Source: Sphingomonas sp.
Lineage (GTDB): Bacteria > Pseudomonadota > Alphaproteobacteria > Sphingomonadales > Sphingomonadaceae
Direction of reading: 5' to 3'
Length of the DNA: 33,490 nucleotides
Assembly (NCBI RefSeq): GCF_013812825.1
Contig: NZ_JACCSU010000016.1
Span: 1-33,490 of the forward strand
A program made the position numbers and the translations under genes. The notes beneath the pieces are model-generated. The model saw only the letters and a list, made by a program, of their open reading frames with translations, was not told the DNA's origin and made no database searches. Of this stretch, positions 27,803 to 33,490 are shown in pieces (positions within the stretch are counted from its first letter, which is position 1; each line of letters begins with the position of its first letter).

Positions 27803-28186
27803 TTACGTCAGTCGCGCTGCTGGCCTATGCATTTTGTTCTTCGGTTTGAGTCCTCCGGAAAGCCGCCGCCTGCGCTTGCCGCGGCCAACCTCGGTGGCCA
27901 ACGCTTCCAGCTTCGGCTCCCAGTGACCGCGAAACCGCTCCAGCCAAAGGTCAATCTCCTGCAAACGCCCTGTCTCGACGGCGTAGATACGACGCGCGCC
28001 TTCAGGCCGCACAGTGGCGAACCCATTTTCCCGCAGGACCCGCAGATGCTGAGACACTGCCGCCTGAGTGATGCCGAATTCGGCGTGGATGACGTCAACA
28101 ACCTCGCCCGATGAGTGCTCGGCCTCTGCCAGAGCCTCCAGGATTCGGCGGCGCACGGGATCACCAAGAACGTCGAGTGCGTGCAT
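27803..28186 (-). CDS. ArsR family transcriptional regulator
   Basis: A winged-helix DNA-binding protein of 127 residues. It starts MHALDVLGDPVRRRILEALA, the typical first helix, followed by the recognition helix in GITQAAVSQHLRVLRENGFA and the wing VRPEGARRIYAVE. The metal-binding ELCVC motif of classical ArsR repressors is absent. The C-terminal tail is strongly basic (GKRRRRLSGGLKPKNK). It lies seven bases after the AHSA1-family gene, in one operon. The palindrome at 28862-28881 upstream of that gene is the likely operator. An in-frame start at 28252 would overlap the neighbour and is less likely. Confidence 0.92.
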   Translation of the reverse strand: MHALDVLGDPVRRRILEALAEAEHSSGEVVDVIHAEFGITQAAVSQHLRVLRENGFATVRPEGARRIYAVETGRLQEIDLWLERFRGHWEPKLEALATEVGRGKRRRRLSGGLKPKNKMHRPAARLT

Positions 28187-28193
28187 CAGTGGT

Positions 28194-28835
28194 TTAGTCC
28201 GGTTGCGGGGGCGCGCCGGTATAGAAGTTGGCTGTTCGTTCGGCGGCGGCACGCGCTACGGCCGGGTCTTCGCCGCGCGCGACATCTACGTCGCCCCAGC
28301 CTTTCGCGCTTTGATTTATGAATGCCTTCCCACCTGACGACTTGGCAAATGCCTCTTCGTCAATCTTGGGCACCTCAGGATCGAGCAGGTAGAGCGCCAT
28401 GCCTAGAAGGCCCAGTTCCCATCCCACGCCGACTGCACCTGGGCCAAACTGATCCCAGAAGGGGCTAACAGTGGCTGTGTGAGTCAGGGTCAGACGAGCG
28501 CGACTCTCGCCCTCCGCCGCCAGACCGACAACAACCCAACTGACATCGCCCTGCATTTCCCATGTGGTGCTGAGATGTTCAGGCGGTTCGCACTGCGTGA
28601 TCTCGCCACTTGCGTTGCCTGTGAACTTGAAACGGCCGCCCAGCCGCAGTTCGCCCTCCACGGGCAGGAACCAGCGGGGGATACGTTCCGGCCTGGTCAG
28701 GGCGCCCCAAAGATCGTCGATGTCAGTGTCATAGCTGCGCGAAAGGATGACGGAGCGCGCCGGATTTCCATCTTTCTCCAGATCGGCAACCGAACGGTCT
28801 ACTCCTCCCAGATGGCGCTGAATATCAAAGATCAT
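28194..28835 (-). CDS. SRPBCC/AHSA1 family protein
   Basis: A 213-residue protein with an AHSA1/START-like ligand-binding fold. Typical points are SRSYDTDIDDLWGALTRPERIPRWFLPVEG near the start (residues about 30-60), LGGRFKFTGNASGEI and CEPPEHLSTTWE. It pairs with the ArsR regulator downstream; such pairs are common and the ligand or partner is usually unknown. The ATG at 28835 has AGGA about five bases before it. The region upstream contains a strong palindrome near where a -10 element would lie. Confidence 0.9.
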   Translation of the reverse strand: MIFDIQRHLGGVDRSVADLEKDGNPARSVILSRSYDTDIDDLWGALTRPERIPRWFLPVEGELRLGGRFKFTGNASGEITQCEPPEHLSTTWEMQGDVSWVVVGLAAEGESRARLTLTHTATVSPFWDQFGPGAVGVGWELGLLGMALYLLDPEVPKIDEEAFAKSSGGKAFINQSAKGWGDVDVARGEDPAVARAAAERTANFYTGAPPQPD

Positions 28836-28861
28836 AAGGTCCTAGCCAAAAGCCTCTACTA

Positions 28862-28881
28862 ATATAAGTAGGAACTTATAT
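28862..28881 (-). promoter_or_regulatory. Operator-like palindrome upstream of the AHSA1-ArsR operon
   Basis: A perfect inverted repeat of two 8-base arms, ATATAAGT and ACTTATAT, with a 4-base spacer, lies 27-46 bases before the AHSA1 start. It is AT-rich in GC-rich DNA and overlaps a possible -10 (TATATT at 28866-28861 on the minus strand). ArsR proteins bind such dyads, so autoregulation is likely. Confidence 0.7.
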
Positions 28882-29025
28882 GATGGCGCAACGAAGTCAA
28901 ACGACTGAAAGTCAGTGCCTCTACCGCCGCTTCGTCTGATCTGCTGAGCTCCAGCGGCAGGCTCAGTTAGTCCTCCTGTTCAGCTCACGATCCATCGCTT
29001 GGGAGGCATGTCCAAGAAGGAAGGC

Positions 29026-29055
29026 ATGTCCGCTTTCCACCCGTTGCGGACGTTA
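29026..29055. repeat. Palindromic repeat, copy 2
   Basis: ATGTCCGCTTTCCACCCGTT followed by GCGGACGTTA. The arms GTCCGC and GCGGAC pair perfectly around the TTTCCACC centre. Confidence 0.75.
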
Positions 29056-29126
29056 GAGGGCTCCACCACTGGTGTGCCAGCCCGCGCACGCGTATGATAG
29101 CGAACTCTTTTCAAGGGAGGTGCGCC

Positions 29127-29282
29127 ATGCACCGGGATGGCGACGAAGTTCACCTGAGCGAATGCGAAGCCAGTGGCGGCGAGCAGCATCACCACTTGAG
29201 ATATATCCTCGGCATCTCGCTCGCGCTCGCCCTCGTGGCGATGTCGCTGGCGTGGATCATCCCGGCCCTGATCGAAGGTTAA
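29127..29282 (+). CDS. Small single-helix membrane protein
   Basis: A 51-residue protein: an acidic, His-rich start (MHRDGDEVHLSECEASGGEQ, then HHHLRY) and one hydrophobic helix of about 22 residues ending PALIEG. A very good ribosome site, AAGGGAGG, lies before the ATG. No family is recognised. It is flanked by two copies of the palindromic repeat. Confidence 0.72.
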   Translation: MHRDGDEVHLSECEASGGEQHHHLRYILGISLALALVAMSLAWIIPALIEG

Positions 29283-29324
29283 GCGGGGACGAAAACGCGA
29301 GTGCGAGGGCTGATTTCGCGCGGC

Positions 29325-29349
29325 TCCGCTTTCCACCCAAAGCGGACAT
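29325..29349. repeat. Palindromic repeat, copy 3
   Basis: TCCGCTTTCCACCCAAAGCG followed by GACAT. The TCCGCTTT and AAAGCGGA arms are perfectly complementary, which shows the symmetry of the repeat best. Confidence 0.75.
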
Positions 29350-29394
29350 GAACGACACGTGCTGAGCCGCTGGCGAGCGATGATAGCCGGCGGA

Positions 29395-29997
29395 TCAGGG
29401 CTCGCGCAGCTTGAAATTGGCCGTCACGCCGATTCCCGTGACATCCGCGCCGAGCGCCTCGAGCCATCGTGCGAGCTCGTGCACCGAGTTGTTAAACAGG
29501 CTGTAGCGTGCATCGTCGGGCACGAAGATGCGGCCGCTGGGATGCGCCACGGCCTGCTCGCGCCGCCGTATCCATCGCGCTTCCAGATGGCGCTGCAGCG
29601 CGCGGGCCCGCGCGCGTTCAACGTTCAGAGCAAGAACCTTCTCGGCCCCGACGCGGGCGGCAAGGTCCTGCGCCGGCTCGCCCGCGGCAAGCTCGCGCCG
29701 GCTGAGGGTAGAGCGCGGAGAGGCGAACAGCGACTGCAGACCCTCCAGCGGCCCGGTGCGCTCGAGCGCATACCAGTTCCAGTCGCCCCATGACCATTCG
29801 ACGAGGCTGGCGTCCTCCTTGGGCAGCGCAAGACTCGCATGGCGGCCGTAGTCGATGACGAACACGCCCACAGGATCCGACACGTTCGTAGGGGGCTCGA
29901 TCACGTGCTGGCATCCGGCGAGCCCCATGCCGGCGATCCACAGGAACACCAGCGGCACCAGCGCCGGCTTGGCTTTCCGCTCGGCCTTCGATCGCAT
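29395..29997 (-). CDS. DUF2459-like lipoprotein
   Basis: A 200-residue lipoprotein with a signal peptide and lipobox LAGC (after FLWIAGMG). The mature part has VGVFVIDYGRHASLALP, SLVEWSWGDWNWYA and VFVPDDARYSLFNNSVHELA, which resemble the DUF2459 family; the assignment is from memory of the motifs. A GGAGC ribosome site precedes the ATG at 29997. The frame is open upstream to 30129, but that part includes repeat DNA and is not coding. Function is unknown. Confidence 0.75.
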   Translation of the reverse strand: MRSKAERKAKPALVPLVFLWIAGMGLAGCQHVIEPPTNVSDPVGVFVIDYGRHASLALPKEDASLVEWSWGDWNWYALERTGPLEGLQSLFASPRSTLSRRELAAGEPAQDLAARVGAEKVLALNVERARARALQRHLEARWIRRREQAVAHPSGRIFVPDDARYSLFNNSVHELARWLEALGADVTGIGVTANFKLREP

Positions 29998-30109
29998 CAG
30001 CTCCGCTCCAGGTTCGGCCCGTCGAGGGATGCTAGTCCGCCGCGGCTGCCCGAACAACGCGCTCGCGCGCTGTCGCGGCGGACCGGGACGGCTCGTCGCG
30101 GGCCAGCGG

Positions 30110-30140
30110 AATGTCGGCTTTCCACCCATTCACGACATTA
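30110..30140. repeat. Palindromic repeat, copy 4
   Basis: AATGTCGGCTTTCCACCCAT followed by TCACGACATTA. The outer ATGTCG and CGACAT arms pair; the inner arm has mismatches. Confidence 0.7.
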
Positions 30141-30150
30141 GCGGCCTAGC

Positions 30151-30178
30151 GTCGGCTTTCCACCCATTGCGGACATTA
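30151..30178. repeat. Palindromic repeat, copy 5
   Basis: GTCGGCTTTCCACCCATTGC followed by GGACATTA, only 10 bases after copy 4 and in the same orientation. One arm base differs from copy 2. Confidence 0.7.
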
Positions 30179-30218
30179 GCTGAGTTGACTGGAGTGTCGC
30201 TCCGCGCGGGAGCGACCC

Positions 30219-30440
30219 CTATACCGACCACTTGATCTGGAACTCGACCTCTTCTTCCTTCGCTCCCCGCTCATGTTCGATGTTGTAGGTCGCCCGGACC
30301 GGCACGGATATCCGCTCGCCGGCAATCTGGATTTCGAACCGTTGGCCGCTCTCCAGCGCATCGGCGAGGCGGCGAAGCTTCTCGATGAACTGGGGGAGCG
30401 GATAGTCCTTCTCGATGTCTCGGCTCGGCTTGGACTTCAT
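30219..30440 (-). CDS. Amphi-Trp domain-containing protein
   Basis: A 73-residue protein with the amphi-Trp domain: an acidic/basic start (KSKPSRDIEKDYPLPQFIEK), a helix LRRLADALESGQRFEIQIAG and the strand ending VEFQIKWSV with the conserved Trp. The function is unknown. GGGAG lies before the ATG at 30440. It is an isolated small gene next to the M16 peptidase; the 161-base gap to that gene holds nothing recognisable. Confidence 0.82.
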   Translation of the reverse strand: MKSKPSRDIEKDYPLPQFIEKLRRLADALESGQRFEIQIAGERISVPVRATYNIEHERGAKEEEVEFQIKWSV

Positions 30441-30601
30441 TTTCAGTTCTCCCGATCGGTGGGCATCGCGTGATCGAGCGCCAGGAAGCGCCGTTGGCCC
30501 GACAACAGTGCCGACCTCAACCGTGTGTCCGCTTGAACGCACAGCCGCCATGGACCGGTTGCTCCCGCAACCCACTCGCCCGGCTCGGCGCCCTTCCGGC
30601 T

Positions 30602-33454
30602 CTAGCGCGGCTCGATCACCTCGATCGGCATCCGCAGCTTGGCCAGTTGCGGGCGGATCTTGGCGGCGTCGCCGACCACCACCCAGACGAAGCCCCGCGG
30701 AGCGATCGCGGCGCGCGCCGCCTGGTCGAGGCTCGCCCGGGTCAGCGCCCGATATTTGTCGGCGAGCAGCTCGTAATAATTATCCGGCCGCCCGAGCAGC
30801 GCGTTGGTCTGCATCGCCGCCATCACGGCATCGGAGGTTTCGAAACGCCCCGGCAGCTGCTGGATATTGTTGGCCGTGATGCGCTTCAGTTCCTCTTCGG
30901 TGGTGCCTTGGGAGCCGAGGAAGGCCGAATAGTCCTTGGCCAGCTCGCGGATCGCATCGGCGGTGCGGTCGGCCTGGACCGGAGCGGAGACGATGTACGG
31001 CACGATATTCTCGTGGAGCTGCATCGTGCCGCGGACGCCGTAGGACCAGCCCTTGGTCTCGCGAAGGTTCATGTTGATCCGAGCCAGGAAGCCGCCGCCG
31101 ATGACGTCGTTGGCGCTGGTCAGCGCGGTGACGTCGCTGCGCGGATCGACCGGAGTGACCTGTCCGCCGAGGATCACCGATTGGGGCGACTGCGGGCGGT
31201 CGATCAGGTAGATCTTCGGGTTCTCGAGCCGCGCCGGAGCGGCACTGAACTGCTTGGTGCCACGCGCGACCGGCGGCGGCGACCACTGCCCGAAGCGAGC
31301 GTCGAGCTCGGCCTGGATTTCCGCCAGCGGCCGGTCGGAGACGACGAAGACCTCCACATTGTCCGGGCGCAGCCAGCGCTGCTGGAAGCCGATCAGGTCG
31401 GCGCGGGTGAACCGGGTCACCGCCGCCGGATCGCCAGCCGCGGTCGTCGCGTAGGGATGCGTCGGCCCGTAAAGCAGAGCCGGCAGCGCCCGGTTCGCCA
31501 TCCCGTTGGGGTCCTTGAGCTGCTGCTGGATTGCGGTCAGCGTCTGCGACCGGACGCGGTTGAGCTCGGCATCGGCGAATGCGGGATTGCGGACGACATC
31601 GGCGAGCAGGTCGAGCGACGGCCCGAGATTGGCGCTGAGCGTCGACATTCTGACCGTGCTTCGGTCGGCTGAGCCGCCGGCGTTAATCTGGGCGCCAAGC
31701 CGCTCCATTTCTTCGGCAATCTGCTGCGAACTGCGCGTCGCCGTGCCTTCGTCGAGCAGCCCCATCGTCAGATTCTGGAGGCCGCGGCTGTCGGGTGCGT
31801 CGGCCGAGTAGCCGGCGTTGAACGACAGCGCCACCTGGGTCACCGGAACCGCGGTGCGCTGCGCGTAGTGGACCTTGACTCCATTGGCCAGGGTCACATG
31901 GCTGACGTCCGGGAAATCGAGCGGCGCCATTGGCCCGAGCGGCGGGATCTCGCGCTTCTTCGAGACGACGATTTTCCCGTCGCCTTTCTTGGTCGCTTGG
32001 GCGACTGCTTTCGCCTCCTGATAATCGGGCCGGTCGCCCGGTTCCAAGCGGATGGTCAGCGACGGCTTGGTCAGCCATTCGTTCATCGCCGCTCGAACGT
32101 CGGCCGGAGTGATGCTGGCGTAGGTGGCGAGAGTCTTGCGGTAGAAATCGGAGTCGCCGGAGTAGATCTGCCCCTCGGCGAGAGCGACGGCCTTGCCGCC
32201 GAAGCCGCCGACCTGCTCGAGCCCGCGGATCCGCTGCGCGACCTCGCTGGTCGCGGCGCGGCGCACCTCGTCCTCGTTCGGGCCCTGCGAGATGAACTGG
32301 CGGATCAGCTCATCGAGGCGCCGTTCGACCAGCGCCGGGTCGACCCCCGGCTTGACCGTGGCCGTGGCGGTGAAGATGCCGACCCGCTGGAACGGGATAT
32401 TGCCGGCGGTGACTCCGACGGCGACTTTCTCGTCGCGCACCAGCACATTGTCGAGCCGCGAGCTGGCGAGCCCGCCGAGGATCGAGCCGGCGATGTCAAG
32501 CGCGACCAGCTGCCGGTCGAGAATCCCGGGCATCGGCCAGTAACGCTGCACGCTGACCGCAGCGACGCGGTCCTTCATCACCACTGTCTTGGGCGCGGTC
32601 AGCACCGGCACGCTGGCGTCGGCCGGCAGGTTGACCGGCCCTTGGTTGATCTCACCGAAATATTTCTCGACCAGCGGCCGCGCGGTCGCGGCGTCGATAT
32701 CGCCGGCCAGCACCAGGACCGCATTGTTGGGTCCGTAATTGTCGCGGAACCAGGTCTTGACGTCGGCGAGGCTGGCCGCGTCGAGGTCGGCCATCGAGCC
32801 GATCGGACTGTGCCGGTATGGGTGGCCCTGGGGGAACAGATTTTCGAGGATCTCGTAGAACACGAGGCCGCCGGGCTGGTTGTCGCCCTGGCGCTTCTCG
32901 TTCTGGACGACGCCGCGCTGGTTATCGAGCTTCTGCTGGGTGACCGCTCCGAGCAGAAAGCCCATTCGGTCGGATTCCATGAACAAGGCCCGCTCGAGAG
33001 CGCCCGTCGGCACCGTCTGGAAATAGTTGGTGCGGTCGAAATGGGTGGTGCCATTATAGTCGGTGGCGCCGATCTGCTGGAGATATTCGAAAAAGTCGCC
33101 CGGCAAATTCTCCGAGCCGTTGAACATCAGATGCTCGAACAGATGGGCGAAACCCGTCTTGCCCTTGGGCTCGTCCTTGGAGCCGACATTGTACCAGGTG
33201 CTGACCGCGACGACCGGCGCCTTGCGGTCCTCGTGGACGAGCACGGTGAGGCCATTGGCGAGGCGGAAGCTCTGGTGCGGGATCGCGACCTGCTCGACCA
33301 ATTTCGCCACCGGAACCGGATCGTTGCTTGGCGCGAGCGGTGCCGCGGTCGCGGCGGTTGCTTCGCCCATCGCGCGCGGCTGCGTAGTCGCGCAAGCGGC
33401 GAGCAGCGAGGTGCCCGCAAGGAGGAGAGTCAGGCGGCGCAAGCGACTGGACAT
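30602..33454 (-). CDS. Large M16 family zinc peptidase, lipoprotein
   Basis: A 950-residue exported peptidase made of two M16 (pitrilysin-like) halves. The N-terminus MSSRLRRLTLLLAGTSLLAA followed by Cys21 is a lipoprotein signal. The zinc motif HxxEH is HLFEH (His104, Glu107, His108), and a further Glu lies in GVVQNEKRQ. The second half, starting near VSHVTLANGVKVHYAQR, lacks HxxEH, as is usual. Typical repeats of the fold follow (NAVLVLAGDIDAATARPLV, VEVFVVSDRPLAEIQAELDA). The ATG at 33454 has GAGG eight bases before it; a TTG three bases earlier is less likely. It may degrade peptides in the periplasm or cell envelope. Confidence 0.94.
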   Translation of the reverse strand: MSSRLRRLTLLLAGTSLLAACATTQPRAMGEATAATAAPLAPSNDPVPVAKLVEQVAIPHQSFRLANGLTVLVHEDRKAPVVAVSTWYNVGSKDEPKGKTGFAHLFEHLMFNGSENLPGDFFEYLQQIGATDYNGTTHFDRTNYFQTVPTGALERALFMESDRMGFLLGAVTQQKLDNQRGVVQNEKRQGDNQPGGLVFYEILENLFPQGHPYRHSPIGSMADLDAASLADVKTWFRDNYGPNNAVLVLAGDIDAATARPLVEKYFGEINQGPVNLPADASVPVLTAPKTVVMKDRVAAVSVQRYWPMPGILDRQLVALDIAGSILGGLASSRLDNVLVRDEKVAVGVTAGNIPFQRVGIFTATATVKPGVDPALVERRLDELIRQFISQGPNEDEVRRAATSEVAQRIRGLEQVGGFGGKAVALAEGQIYSGDSDFYRKTLATYASITPADVRAAMNEWLTKPSLTIRLEPGDRPDYQEAKAVAQATKKGDGKIVVSKKREIPPLGPMAPLDFPDVSHVTLANGVKVHYAQRTAVPVTQVALSFNAGYSADAPDSRGLQNLTMGLLDEGTATRSSQQIAEEMERLGAQINAGGSADRSTVRMSTLSANLGPSLDLLADVVRNPAFADAELNRVRSQTLTAIQQQLKDPNGMANRALPALLYGPTHPYATTAAGDPAAVTRFTRADLIGFQQRWLRPDNVEVFVVSDRPLAEIQAELDARFGQWSPPPVARGTKQFSAAPARLENPKIYLIDRPQSPQSVILGGQVTPVDPRSDVTALTSANDVIGGGFLARINMNLRETKGWSYGVRGTMQLHENIVPYIVSAPVQADRTADAIRELAKDYSAFLGSQGTTEEELKRITANNIQQLPGRFETSDAVMAAMQTNALLGRPDNYYELLADKYRALTRASLDQAARAAIAPRGFVWVVVGDAAKIRPQLAKLRMPIEVIEPR

Positions 33455-33490
33455 CAAGCGTTCCTCAATAAGTTTGGCGCGACCCTAGCC

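Noticed and set aside
28980-29336. A 118-codon frame on the minus strand with the peptide RNGWKADMP
   Set aside because: Part of it is a translation of the palindromic repeat, and the rest is antisense to the better supported 51-residue gene.

Overview
The window is high-GC DNA packed with bacterial genes, almost certainly from an alphaproteobacterium of the order Sphingomonadales (Sphingomonas/Sphingomicrobium-like). The grounds are the aa3 oxidase gene order ctaC-ctaD-ctaB-small membrane protein-ctaG-ctaE, the pyrE-pdxJ-acpS-lepB run with 4-base start/stop overlaps, a zinc-free bL36, single-domain PilZ proteins, and many small secreted or membrane proteins. No taxonomic search was possible. 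I saw no rRNA, tRNA, CRISPR array, insertion sequence or phage gene.

Layout. (1) 1-7562, minus strand: a cytochrome c oxidase (aa3) cluster, ctaC, ctaD, ctaB, a 42-residue membrane protein, ctaG and ctaE (cut by the left edge). Between ctaD and ctaB sit two signalling genes: an H-NOX heme/NO sensor (4005-4547) and a GGDEF-EAL c-di-GMP enzyme (2449-4036) split by a frameshift near 2980. (2) 7744-11524, plus strand: pyrE, pdxJ, acpS, lepB and an AI-2E-type permease. (3) 11451-15160: an FKBP isomerase and bS21 on the minus strand, then two convergent, unrelated L,D-transpeptidase-type proteins. (4) 14855-15889: two PilZ proteins and a small CxxC protein. (5) 15900-19425: a secreted cyclophilin-like protein, two small exported proteins, bL36, a class A beta-lactamase-like serine hydrolase lacking the deacylation Glu, and a DUF962/Mpo1-like membrane protein. 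(6) 19422-22033, minus strand: galE and a secreted M28 peptidase, followed upstream by a decayed PP2C phosphatase remnant. (7) 22660-26794: an AGBL-like M14 carboxypeptidase, gpmA, a small GGDEF protein, purE and purK. (8) 26920-30440: an accessory stretch of small genes, an AHSA1/ArsR pair with a clear operator-like palindrome, a lipoprotein, an amphi-Trp protein, and five copies of one short palindromic repeat. (9) 30602-33454: a large secreted M16 peptidase.

How it fits together. The most striking arrangement is the NO-sensor/c-di-GMP pair inside the operon for the terminal oxidase, an enzyme that NO inhibits and that needs the same heme supply. Two GGDEF proteins and two PilZ proteins in 33 kb show c-di-GMP signalling is prominent here. 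Two L,D-transpeptidase-type enzymes and a beta-lactamase-fold hydrolase form a cell-wall theme. The rest is mostly housekeeping metabolism (pyrimidine, purine, vitamin B6, CoA transfer to ACP, glycolysis, galactose) and protein export or quality control.
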